Assembly (NCBI RefSeq): GCF_900091475.1
Contig: NZ_FMIB01000002.1
Location: 558,001 to 622,000, forward strand
From: Micromonospora chersina
GTDB lineage: Bacteria; Actinomycetota; Actinomycetes; Mycobacteriales; Micromonosporaceae
Reading direction: 5' to 3'
DNA: 64,000 nucleotides
Shown piece after piece: positions 24,017 through 32,140 of the stretch (position 1 is the stretch's first letter; each line of letters starts with the position of its first letter). The notes under the pieces are model-generated. The model was not told the origin of the DNA. It did no database searches and saw only the letters and a program-made list of their open reading frames with translations. A program made the translations under genes and the position numbers.

Positions 24017-26167
24017 CTACACCTCCCGCCCGGCGAGGGTGATCGCCTGCCGCGGCGGGCGGCGGACCACGGCGAGCCGGTCGCCGCGCACCCGCACCGA
24101 GGTACGCCCGCCGCGCCGCCGCCGCACCGTCAGGTCCACCGTCGCGCCGCCCACCCGTACGCCCTCCAGCCGCAGGTCGGGCAGCCACGCGGGCAGGTGC
24201 GGGTCGACGAGGACCGCGCGCAGCGGCGCGGCCGGGCGCAGCCCCAGCAGGGCCTGGACCAGGGCCACCACGGCGCTGGCCGACCAGGCCTGCGGGGAGC
24301 ACGAGTTCGGGTAGACGCCGGGGTGCGGGTGGGCGGCGTCCCGGGGCAGCCCGCTGAGCACCTCGGGCAGCCGGTGCTCGGCGAAGAGCGCCGCGGCGCC
24401 GACCATGCCCTCGGCCAGCCGGTGCAGGTGCGGCCAGCAGCCGTACCGGGCCAGCCCCAGGCCGATGGTGCCCGCCTCCACGGGCCAGACGCTGCCCCGG
24501 TGGTAGCTGAACGGGTTGTAGGCCGGGTGGTCCGCCGACAGGGTCCGCACCCCCCAGCCGCTGAACATGTCCGGGGCGAGCAGCCGGTCGGCCACCTTTT
24601 CGGCGACCCGGGTGGGCACGATGCCGGTGGCGAGGAGGTGGCCGTCGTTGGAGTTGGTCGAGCGGACCGGCCGGTGGTCCGGCCCCAGTGCCATGGCGTA
24701 GCAGCGCCGGTCGGGCAGCCAGTACGCCCGGTGGAAGCGCCGGCGCAGGCCCCGGGCCCGGGCCAGCAGGGCGGCGCCCCGGGCCGGGTGCCCGGTGACG
24801 GTGAACACGACGGCGGCGTGCCGCAGGGCGGCGTACCAGTAGCCCTGCAGTTCGCTGCTGGCGATCGGGTTCGGCACCACCTCGCCCCGCTCGTCGACGA
24901 TCGCCGTGTCCGAGTCCTTCCAGCCCTGGTTCTTCAGCCCGCCCGGGGAGCGGCAGTGGTAGTCGAGGAAGCCGTCGCCGTCCGGGTCGCCGTACCGGTC
25001 GATCCACTCCAGCGCCCGGCTCGCCGTGGGCAGCAGCTCGCGCACCGTGTCCAGGTCGCCGGTCCACGCCAGGTACTGGCCGAGGAACACCAGGAAGTCC
25101 GGGGCGGTGGACCAGTCGCCGTAGTAGGCGTCGTAGGGGTTCAGCCCGAGCAGGGAGACCGGCCCCTGCCGGGCCTCGTGCAGCGGCTTGCCGGGTTCCT
25201 CGTCCCGCCAGTCGTCCAGCCGCCGGCCCAGGTGCCGGGCGTTGAGCCGGAGGCTGTCGGCCAGCATGGTGGGGCCGGCCAGCAGCGCCTGCCAGGAGGC
25301 GGTCATCGTGTCCCGGCCGAAGATCTCCTGGTAGATGGGGAGGCCGGCGATCGGCGCCGCCGGGCCGGCCGGTTCGCCGAGCGGCAGCACGGCCAGGTCC
25401 CGCACGGCGCACCGCCAGGCCGCGGTGACGTCGAAGTTGCTGCTGCTCAGCCGGGCCAGCTCGGCGTCCAGCCGGGCCCTCGCCCGGGCGGCCGGGTCGT
25501 CGGGCTCGGCGAAGGTGGCCGGGGGCGCGGGGAGCCGGGTCCCGTCGAAGACCGGCTCGACAAGCAGCTCCGCACCGGCACGGCCGCCCGGCGGCACCGC
25601 CAGCTCGACGGTGAACCCGCCGTCGGCGTACGCCACCGGGGCGTCGGCGCGCAGCCGGACCGCCACCGCCCGATCGAGCCCCTCGTGCCGGTAGGTGAGC
25701 AGCAACTCCGCGGTGGCCGGATCCCACCGGCCGAGCACCTCGCCGAGCTGGAGCCGGTGGCCCGCCTCGGCCTCGCTGGTGTCGGCGAAGTCCGCCTCGA
25801 CCGCCAGCCGCAGCCGGAACCGCAGCGGCCGCGCGGCGTAGCTGACCACGGTGAACCGGCTGCGCAGCCCGGGACCGACGAACCGCTCGACGGTCAGGTA
25901 CGCGGCCCGCGACGGCAGCGCCTCCCCGTCGCCCAGCTCGGCGTAGGAGAGCTGGGCGTGCCCGCCCACGTTGGCGGTGGCGAACGGCACCGGCTCGCGG
26001 CCGTCGACGGTGATCCGCTCGCGGCTGAGCACGCGCGTGTTGCGGGCGAAGAAGCCCTGCGGGTCGGCACCGGCGATCCGGCCGCGGACGTCGGTGACCA
26101 GGGTGCTCCACCCGCTCGCGACGTAGAGCAGGTCGGGCCGGACGCGCAGGTTGCGGACCCAGGTCAT
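24017..26167 (-). CDS. Glycogen debranching enzyme-like (amylo-alpha-1,6-glucosidase family) protein
   Basis: 716-aa cytoplasmic protein. Residues about 15-205 form the GDE N-terminal bis domain (RGRIAGADPQGFFARNTRVLSR opening). From about 260 comes an (alpha/alpha)6-barrel with IYQEIFGRDTMTASW, GDWSTAPDFLVFLGQYLAW, NQGWKDSDTAIVDE and NPFSYHRGSVWPVEAG, typical of GH15/GH63-like debranching homologues. A short beta domain ends the protein. It probably hydrolyses an alpha-glucan or sucrose-like substrate. ATG without a strong RBS. Confidence 0.85.
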   Translation of the reverse strand: MTWVRNLRVRPDLLYVASGWSTLVTDVRGRIAGADPQGFFARNTRVLSRERITVDGREPVPFATANVGGHAQLSYAELGDGEALPSRAAYLTVERFVGPGLRSRFTVVSYAARPLRFRLRLAVEADFADTSEAEAGHRLQLGEVLGRWDPATAELLLTYRHEGLDRAVAVRLRADAPVAYADGGFTVELAVPPGGRAGAELLVEPVFDGTRLPAPPATFAEPDDPAARARARLDAELARLSSSNFDVTAAWRCAVRDLAVLPLGEPAGPAAPIAGLPIYQEIFGRDTMTASWQALLAGPTMLADSLRLNARHLGRRLDDWRDEEPGKPLHEARQGPVSLLGLNPYDAYYGDWSTAPDFLVFLGQYLAWTGDLDTVRELLPTASRALEWIDRYGDPDGDGFLDYHCRSPGGLKNQGWKDSDTAIVDERGEVVPNPIASSELQGYWYAALRHAAVVFTVTGHPARGAALLARARGLRRRFHRAYWLPDRRCYAMALGPDHRPVRSTNSNDGHLLATGIVPTRVAEKVADRLLAPDMFSGWGVRTLSADHPAYNPFSYHRGSVWPVEAGTIGLGLARYGCWPHLHRLAEGMVGAAALFAEHRLPEVLSGLPRDAAHPHPGVYPNSCSPQAWSASAVVALVQALLGLRPAAPLRAVLVDPHLPAWLPDLRLEGVRVGGATVDLTVRRRRGGRTSVRVRGDRLAVVRRPPRQAITLAGREV

Positions 26168-26207
26168 CGGGCCGCCGTTACCCCTTCGCGCCCCCGCTAC
26201 ACCCGGC

Positions 26208-26957
26208 TCAGGGCGCGGTGCGGGCCCGGTCCCGCACGAGCAGCTCGACGGCCACCGCGATGGCCACCGCCTCCACGGCCAGCAGGGTGAGCAGGATCAG
26301 CAGCTGGGTGGCACCGGCGCGGACCGGCCCGGCGCCGCCGAGCAGCACGCCGACGAACGCGCCGGGCAGGGTGACCAGCCCGACCGTGCGGGTCTGGTCG
26401 AGCGCCGGGACGAGGGCCTGCCCGGCGGCCGGGCGGCAGATCTCCAGCGCGGCGTCGCGGGGGAGCAGCCCCAAGGCCAGCCCGGCCTCGTACTCGCCGT
26501 GCCGGGCACGCAGCTCGTCGAGGGTACGCCGGCCGGCCAGGCTGGTCGCGGTCATCGCCCCGCCGATCAGGATGCCGGCGGTGGGCAGCACCACGAGCGG
26601 GGTCGCGGGCAGGGCCCGGCTGGCCAGGAGCACGGCCAGGCTGGGCGCCACCCCGGCCGCGAGCGCCAGCGGGGCGACCCGGGCCGGCGCGCCGGCCCCG
26701 ATCCGCCGGCGCGCGGTGAGGGCGGCGACGACGTACATGAGCAGCACGAACGCGGCGGTGCTCCACCAGGCGCGGAGGACGGCGACGATGACCAGCGAGA
26801 CGGCGCCGAGCTGGACGGTGGCCCGGGCCGCCGCGGTGAGCACGGTCCGGGCCCGGCCGAGGCCGGTCAGTCGCAGCACGGCGGCGCCGGCCGCTGTGAG
26901 CGCGGTGAGCGCGACGACGAGTGCCGGGCCGATCGGTACCGTTCCGCCGCCGCCCAT
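26208..26957 (-). CDS. FetB/YbbM-family (UPF0014) ABC transporter permease
   Basis: 249-aa inner-membrane protein with about seven hydrophobic helices. The signature segment GILIGGAMTATSLAGRRTLDEL and the later DQTRTVGLVTLPGAFVGVLLGGAGP block identify the UPF0014/FetB family, linked in E. coli to iron export with the FetA ATPase. No ATPase gene lies next to it, so the partner is elsewhere. The ATG at 26957 is six bases downstream of TAAGGT (leaderless). A strong hairpin isolates it from the acylase gene upstream. Confidence 0.85.
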   Translation of the reverse strand: MGGGGTVPIGPALVVALTALTAAGAAVLRLTGLGRARTVLTAAARATVQLGAVSLVIVAVLRAWWSTAAFVLLMYVVAALTARRRIGAGAPARVAPLALAAGVAPSLAVLLASRALPATPLVVLPTAGILIGGAMTATSLAGRRTLDELRARHGEYEAGLALGLLPRDAALEICRPAAGQALVPALDQTRTVGLVTLPGAFVGVLLGGAGPVRAGATQLLILLTLLAVEAVAIAVAVELLVRDRARTAP

Positions 26958-26963
26958 CCGACG

Positions 26964-26969
26964 ACCTTA
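26964..26969 (-). promoter_or_regulatory. Leaderless-type -10 hexamer TAAGGT
   Basis: On the minus strand TAAGGT ends exactly six bases before the ATG at 26957. It lies just past the acylase terminator hairpin, giving the FetB-like gene its own promoter. Confidence 0.6.
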
Positions 26970-26977
26970 TGCCGGGT

Positions 26978-27010
26978 GGCCGGCCGGCGGGTGGGTCCCG
27001 CCGGCCGGCC
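26978..27010 (-). terminator. Strong hairpin terminator after the acylase gene
   Basis: A perfect 14-bp GC stem (left arm 26978-26991, right arm 26997-27010) with loop TGGGT, starting eight bases after the stop of the penicillin acylase gene. No U-tract. Confidence 0.75.
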
Positions 27011-27017
27011 GCCGGTG

Positions 27018-30000
27018 TCACCGCCCGTAGACCTCGAACTCGTAGAGCGAGAAGCCGTACGAGGTGGCCCGCTTGACCCCGTACACCCGCACGTAGCGGG
27101 CGCTGACCGGGGCGAGGGTGACGTTGTCCGTCCCGCCGTTGCCGGCGGTGGTGCTGAACACCGGTTGCCACGTGCCGCCGTCCGCGGAGACCTCGATCCG
27201 GTACGCGCTGCCGTACGCGGCCTCCCAGCGCAGCACCACCCGGCCGACGGTGCGGGCCGTGCCGAGGTCCACCCGGATCCACTGGTTGTCGTTGTAGCTG
27301 CTGGACCAGCGGGTGCCGAGGCTGCCGTCGACCGCCTTGTCCGGGGTGTTGCTGGTGAGGAACTGGGTGCTCGACGCGGTGGCCGGGCGCCCCTGGGCCA
27401 GGTTGGTGACGTCGTCGCCGCGGCGCGCCGGGAACGACACGACCTGCTGGTAGGTGGGGCGGTTCTGCCAGGCGATCAGCGGGTGGGTGATGCCGCCGAG
27501 ACCGGACTGGGCGATGGCGTCGGCGCACCACTGGTCGCCCGCCCCGCAGGACTTGTCGCCGGGGTAGACGGTGGTGGCCGGCGCCGCGGCCGCCTGGGCG
27601 AGGGTGTCGAGCAGGCTCTGCCGGCAGGCGCCGAGGTTTCCGCCGCCGCAGTACGTCCGGCCCAGCCCGCCGGCCACCGGGTCGCCGAGCACGGTGCGGA
27701 TGTCCTTGTTGACGTAGCCCCACCAGCCGTACTGGAACGAGGAGCCCTTGTGCGGCTGGCCGGCGAGGGACCAGACGGCGGTGCCGTCGCGGCCGCCGTT
27801 CTGGCCACCGGACGGCGCCTCGTTCACCTCGATGGCGTCCACGAGTGCGGCGTAGAGGTCGGGGCCGAGGCCGGGCCGGAACTCCGCGGCGGCCAGCAGC
27901 GGCCACCAGGCGTCGAAGATCCGGATGGCGTCGGCGTGCTGGTAGACCTTGGAGCCGGGGGCGGTCTCCACGCGCCGGGCGCCGGCCTGCTGCCAGGCCC
28001 GCAGCTTGGTCACGGCGTCGGCCAGCGCCGGGTCGGTGACCGGGGCGCTGCCGAGGACCCGGAGCAGGTCGCCGAGGACCTGCTGGCCGCGCAGGTCGGT
28101 GACCGCGGCGTCGGCCATGATCCGCACGACGTCGGCCCGGCCGAGCTTGCGCTGGGCGATCGCGGCGCGCACCGGGCCGTCGAGGAGTTGGCCGCGGTGC
28201 ACCGAGCCGAAGCTGAAGTTGCCGTCGGCCGCGCCGAAGTCCTTTGCCTGCTTGTTGTTCCAGCTGACGTAGTAGTCCTGGTTGACCGACTGCGGATGGG
28301 CGGCGGCCGGGGTGTAGGTGGCGGTGTTGGTGTCCGGGTCCCAGCCGACCCACTCGTTGGCCGCCTCGGCGCGGGTGGGCAGGTTGGGGTCGGCGGTGGA
28401 CGGTCGGACCGGGTTCGACCCGGAGTTGAAGTAGGCCGCCTCGGTCGAGTTGACGTAAAACCAGTTGAACGCGTAGCCGACGCTCGCGGCGGACTGCTGG
28501 AAGGCCGCCGCGGAGCCCATGGCGGCCGGGTCGTTGTACGCCTGGAAGCCGATCGCGGAGTCGGCCTCGTGCCGGTACGTCGAGCGCAGCTTGGTGAAGG
28601 CGGTCGGCTGCCCGTTCACCAGCCCCCGGTACGCGACGAGCCCGTACCTGGTGCGCAGCGCGCGCAGCGTGTACGAGCCGGCCGGGGTGGAGTCGGCCAG
28701 GGTCGGCGACCAGGAGTTGGTGTGCTGGAGGACCTCCATGGCCACGCACTGCCCGTGCCACAGGTACCTGTTGGAGGCGAGGGTGGGTGCGCTGCCGTCG
28801 GTGGTGCACAGCGGCACGGCGTAGGTGTCGGTGAGGTCCTGGGAGGCGGAGGTGGCGCTCCACGCGTAGTCCTGGCCGCGGCCGAGCAGCACGTAGAGGT
28901 TCAGCCCGGCGAAGGCGGCGCCGCGGGCGCTGACCCCGGGCCCCTGCAGCTCCTGGAGCATGAGCAGCTGCGGGGCGAAGTAGCCGGTCTGCGGGCCGAA
29001 CACGGCGACCGGGTTGCCGGTGGTGGTGTGCTGTCCGGAGACCACCACGGCGTTGGACATGCCGTGCGACCGCAGCCCGGCCAGGCCGCTGAGCAGCGGC
29101 TGGGTGCTGGTGCTGCCGCTGGTGGTCCGGGCGGTGGTGGCCCCGCCGGTCTGGTCGTAGGCGAGGGGCTCGGCGACGACGCTGCCGGCGTCGGGCAGCA
29201 CCGTCCCCGTCGCGCCGGCCGGGGTGGTTCCGTACGGGAAGCTCTGCCCGTCGTGCAGGGTGAGCACCGTCTCCGGGTCGTTCTGGGACCGGAACGCCTG
29301 CCAGACCCGGTCGCCCTCGGTGGCGCCGTACTTCGCCCGGGCGGCCACCCGGACCAGTGCGGACTGGATCTCGGAGCCGCCACCCCCACCGAACAGCCCA
29401 CCGATGACGCCGGCCGTGGCGATCAGGTCGGTCATGGTGAAGTGCGTCGGTTTGCCGGCGCCGGCCAGCACGTACTCGCCGGGGTAGTTGTCGTCGGCGA
29501 TGGACTTGTCGATGTAGGCGTTGACGCCGGCGATGTAGTCGGTGACGTCGGTGTAGAGCTGCTGCCCGCGGGCGCCCTTCTGGCGCAGCGCGTCGACCTG
29601 CGCCTGGAGGTCCGCCTCGGTGTACGGCGAGTTGGCCCAGATGCTCTGCTCCAGCTCCCGGTTGCCGGGTGCGCCGCCGGCGAACGAGGTGAGCGTGCCG
29701 CGGCCGGCGTGCCGCAGCAGGTCCATCACCCAGAGCCGGTCCTGGGCCCCGGCGTAGCCGGCGCCGAACATGGTTCCCGAGCGGGTGGTGCCGGTGACGT
29801 GCGGCACGCCGGTCGCCCTGTCCCGCACGATGGTGACGTCGGCGCGGGGCCGCACGGTGCTCTCCACCTGCGCGTCGGGCACGCCGAACGAGGCGTCGTT
29901 GTAGAACTGCGCGATCTGCTCGTCGGTGAGCCCGGCGTAGCCGTAGACCAGGTTGGCGTACTCGTCGAGCTGGTCGCTGGAGTGGGCGGGCCGGGTGCCG

Positions 30001-30209
30001 AGCGCCTGGTGGGCGAGGATCGCGGCGAGGGTGGCGTTGCCGTTCTCCCCGGGCGGCAGGATGTCGGCGCACTGGCCGAGGCAGTAGTCGTTGCCGGTGA
30101 AGGTGGTGGCGGCGGCGGCCGGTGACGGTGGGACGACCGTCAGGGCGCCGGCGGTGAGGGTGGCGGCGGTCAGCGCCGCCAGCCGGGCACGGGTGGTGGG
30201 ACGGGGCAT
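27018..30209 (-). CDS. Secreted penicillin acylase-family Ntn-hydrolase with C-terminal F5/8-type discoidin domain
   Basis: 1063-aa exported amidohydrolase (peptidase S45). Residues 1-34 are a signal peptide ending in an AAAA region. The acylase body spans about 60-920. The alpha chain has AGYAGAQDRLWVMDLLR. The autocatalytic cleavage site precedes S385 in SHGMSNAVVVSGQHT, where serine becomes the N-terminal nucleophile of the beta chain, with GPQTGYFAPQLL just after. Residues about 930-1063 form a coagulation factor 5/8 C domain (NLAQGRPATASST, DGSLGTRWSSSYNDNQWIRVDLG), which binds glycans. Such acylases cleave beta-lactam side chains or acyl-homoserine lactones; which applies is unknown. 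ATG with GGAGGAA. Confidence 0.92.
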   Translation of the reverse strand: MPRPTTRARLAALTAATLTAGALTVVPPSPAAAATTFTGNDYCLGQCADILPPGENGNATLAAILAHQALGTRPAHSSDQLDEYANLVYGYAGLTDEQIAQFYNDASFGVPDAQVESTVRPRADVTIVRDRATGVPHVTGTTRSGTMFGAGYAGAQDRLWVMDLLRHAGRGTLTSFAGGAPGNRELEQSIWANSPYTEADLQAQVDALRQKGARGQQLYTDVTDYIAGVNAYIDKSIADDNYPGEYVLAGAGKPTHFTMTDLIATAGVIGGLFGGGGGSEIQSALVRVAARAKYGATEGDRVWQAFRSQNDPETVLTLHDGQSFPYGTTPAGATGTVLPDAGSVVAEPLAYDQTGGATTARTTSGSTSTQPLLSGLAGLRSHGMSNAVVVSGQHTTTGNPVAVFGPQTGYFAPQLLMLQELQGPGVSARGAAFAGLNLYVLLGRGQDYAWSATSASQDLTDTYAVPLCTTDGSAPTLASNRYLWHGQCVAMEVLQHTNSWSPTLADSTPAGSYTLRALRTRYGLVAYRGLVNGQPTAFTKLRSTYRHEADSAIGFQAYNDPAAMGSAAAFQQSAASVGYAFNWFYVNSTEAAYFNSGSNPVRPSTADPNLPTRAEAANEWVGWDPDTNTATYTPAAAHPQSVNQDYYVSWNNKQAKDFGAADGNFSFGSVHRGQLLDGPVRAAIAQRKLGRADVVRIMADAAVTDLRGQQVLGDLLRVLGSAPVTDPALADAVTKLRAWQQAGARRVETAPGSKVYQHADAIRIFDAWWPLLAAAEFRPGLGPDLYAALVDAIEVNEAPSGGQNGGRDGTAVWSLAGQPHKGSSFQYGWWGYVNKDIRTVLGDPVAGGLGRTYCGGGNLGACRQSLLDTLAQAAAAPATTVYPGDKSCGAGDQWCADAIAQSGLGGITHPLIAWQNRPTYQQVVSFPARRGDDVTNLAQGRPATASSTQFLTSNTPDKAVDGSLGTRWSSSYNDNQWIRVDLGTARTVGRVVLRWEAAYGSAYRIEVSADGGTWQPVFSTTAGNGGTDNVTLAPVSARYVRVYGVKRATSYGFSLYEFEVYGR

Positions 30210-30294
30210 GGCGATTCCTCCGGGGTGCGGAGTCGGGCCGGTTGTACGCCCGGCTGTCGCTTGCCGACGTCTCGCCCTCCGTGCCCGGGCGTCA

Positions 30295-30333
30295 TACCCG
30301 GAGGTGAGAGTGACTCATGTCTACCTCCGGGTA
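30295..30333. promoter_or_regulatory. Inverted repeat with nested palindrome upstream of the acylase gene
   Basis: Perfect 11-bp arms TACCCGGAGGT (30295-30305) and ACCTCCGGGTA (30323-30333), with a 17-base spacer that holds the smaller palindrome GAGTGACTC. The position 85-125 bases before the acylase start, beside an AT-rich TAATAATTG, suits a regulator site. It could equally terminate the secreted phosphatase transcript that ends at 30406. Confidence 0.45.
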
Positions 30334-30405
30334 ATAATTGATGGCGTTCCATGCGTGGGGATAGGTGCCGTTCACCACGCGCGAATGCCGACGTTTCGCT
30401 CTCGG

Positions 30406-31491
30406 TCAGGGCAGGGCGAGCACGGCCTGGTGTCCGAGATGGTCCGAGGCCCACCGGCCGCCGGGGGTCTGCCGCTCGGTGCCGAAGACCTCACTGGACA
30501 CCGGCGTCACCGGGCCGCGGACGAGCACCATGTCGATCCGGTGCTCGACGTCGTCGGCCGGCTGGGTCAGGTCGTCGCCCAGGCCGGAGGTGTAGCCCGG
30601 GTCGCCGGGGTGCAGGACCGGCCAGGTGTCCACCATCCCGCCGGCGACCAGGGCCAGGTACGCGAGCCGGTTGTTCGGGTCGGGCAGTTCGGGGCCGCTG
30701 TTCAGGTCGCCGACGAGGACCAGCCGGCCGGGCACGCTCAGCGGGCCGCGCAGCAGTTCCTGGGCCTGGAGCAGGCGTACGCCGGGGTGGAACGCCTCGA
30801 GGTGGGTGTTGACGAACCGGAAGGTGCGGCCGCCCAGCGTGGCGTCCACCGCCGTCCAGCCGCGGGTGCTCGTGGCGGAGCCGCCGGTGGCGGCGAGCGG
30901 GAAGACCAGGTTGTTGACGAAGTTGCCCGACGAGGTGGCGTTCACCTTGATCCGCCCGCCGTGCCGCACCAGGATCACGTCCCGCATGGTGAGCCGGACG
31001 TCCCGCAGGTGGGGCGCCCCGGCCGGGGCCTCCAGGTCCGCCTCGTCCTGCGCCACGACCACGTCGTACGGGTGGCCGGACTCGGCCAGCTCCGCCATGA
31101 GCAGGGCCAGGTAGTCGTACCGGACCTCGGTGGCCGGGGCCGGGTCGCCGAGCGGCCCGGTGCGCCAGAGCGCCACCTCCTGGAGCCCGACCAGGTCGGG
31201 CTTGCGCTCACGGATCTCGTCGGCGATGAGCGCCGCCCGGGCCGGGAAGTCGACAAGGTCCACGTGGCTCAGCAGCGCGGAGTTCGCGGCCAGGAACGCC
31301 GGCAGCGTCGGCGCGGCGATCGACGGCGTGAGGTCCCCGCCCAGGTAGAGGTTGCGGGTCAGCACGGCGACCTTGGGTCCGGCTTCCGCGTGTGCCGGCG
31401 GGGCGACGAGCCCCAGGCCGGCCACCGCGAGGGCGGCCGCGGTGGCCAGCCTGGCCAGGCGTCGAAGGTGTGCGCGAGGGCTGCCGTCCAT
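30406..31491 (-). CDS. Secreted endonuclease/exonuclease/phosphatase family protein
   Basis: 361-aa exported protein; signal peptide 1-33 (basic SPRAHLRRLARL, hydrophobic core, APPAHA cleavage site). The EEP fold begins with VAVLTRNLYLGGDL; the catalytic Glu is in VGLQEVALW, followed by LVLVGDLNSGP (metal and general acid residues), HRIDMVLVRG and the final SDHLGHQAVL His. These match DNase I/sphingomyelinase-type phosphodiesterases. Substrate (nucleic acid, phospholipid or other phosphoester) is unknown. The ATG at 31491 is preceded by GAGAGGA, with TAGCGT at 31530-31535 (minus strand) as likely -10. Confidence 0.86.
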   Translation of the reverse strand: MDGSPRAHLRRLARLATAAALAVAGLGLVAPPAHAEAGPKVAVLTRNLYLGGDLTPSIAAPTLPAFLAANSALLSHVDLVDFPARAALIADEIRERKPDLVGLQEVALWRTGPLGDPAPATEVRYDYLALLMAELAESGHPYDVVVAQDEADLEAPAGAPHLRDVRLTMRDVILVRHGGRIKVNATSSGNFVNNLVFPLAATGGSATSTRGWTAVDATLGGRTFRFVNTHLEAFHPGVRLLQAQELLRGPLSVPGRLVLVGDLNSGPELPDPNNRLAYLALVAGGMVDTWPVLHPGDPGYTSGLGDDLTQPADDVEHRIDMVLVRGPVTPVSSEVFGTERQTPGGRWASDHLGHQAVLALP

Positions 31492-31587
31492 GACTGTCGT
31501 CCTCTCCGGCGGGATCCGTGGATCCGCGTACGCTAACGCCGGTCCCACCAGCGTGGACACCGCCGTTCGGGCCACCCCCGCCGACGG

Positions 31588-32001
31588 TCAGGCCTGGGGC
31601 TGGCCGATGTTGACCATCCAGGACGTGCCGAAACGGTCCACGCACATGCCGAACTCGTCGCCCCACATCTGCTTCTCCAGCGGCATGGTGACGGTGCCGC
31701 CGTCGGCGAGCTGCTCCCACCAGCGGCGCAGGTCGTCGGCGTCGTCGCCGCTGAGGCTGACCGCCATGGTGGTGCCCGGGGTGAACTCCATCTCGGGCGG
31801 GGTGTCGGAGGCCATCAGGGTGAAGCCCTGGTCGGTCTCCAGTTGCGCGTGCATGATCAGGTCGGCCACCTGCGGGTCCGGGTTGCCGAACTCGCCGAAG
31901 GTGTTCATCCGCAGGTCGCCGCCGAACACCCGCTGGTAGTGCTCCATCGCCTGGCGGGCGTTGTCGCGGAAGCTCAGGTACGGATTCAGTCGGGACGTCA
32001 T
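31588..32001 (-). CDS. VOC family protein (PhnB-like)
   Basis: 137-aa cytoplasmic protein of the PhnB/YjdN type: opening LNPYLSFRDNARQAMEHYQRVFGG, a middle IMHAQLETDQGFTLMASD and the closing KQMWGDEFGMCVDRFGTSWMVN, the usual order in this subgroup. No function is established for the family, which was once confused with a demethylase. The ATG at 32001 has GGCGAG four bases away and GAGG further upstream. Confidence 0.85.
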   Translation of the reverse strand: MTSRLNPYLSFRDNARQAMEHYQRVFGGDLRMNTFGEFGNPDPQVADLIMHAQLETDQGFTLMASDTPPEMEFTPGTTMAVSLSGDDADDLRRWWEQLADGGTVTMPLEKQMWGDEFGMCVDRFGTSWMVNIGQPQA

Positions 32002-32087
32002 CTCGCCTCCTCGGTGTCGTGACCTGGGCATCGTCGCAGAGAGACGGGCCGCGGCCTACGAGGCGCGACGGGCGAGTGTGGACGGCA

Positions 32088-32121
32088 ACGGTGGGGGTGG
32101 CGCCGTTGCCACCCCCACCGT
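32088..32121 (-). terminator. Strong hairpin terminator after the amidase gene
   Basis: Perfect 14-bp stem (left arm ACGGTGGGGGTGGC, right arm its complement) with a 6-base loop GCCGTT, placed 20 bases after the amidase stop on the minus strand. It separates the amidase from the VOC gene. Confidence 0.72.
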
Positions 32122-32140
32122 CTTCCCCGCCGGTGCGCCG

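Noticed and set aside
22712..26290. Uninterrupted plus-strand reading frame of nearly 1200 codons
   Set aside because: It is antisense to the oxidoreductase, DUF2231 and debranching-like genes, has His/Arg/Gly/Pro-rich shadow composition, and reflects high GC at third positions of the real genes.
26151..30125. Plus-strand open frame of about 1320 codons
   Set aside because: Antisense to the FetB-like and penicillin acylase genes, whose motifs and signal peptide are clear on the minus strand.
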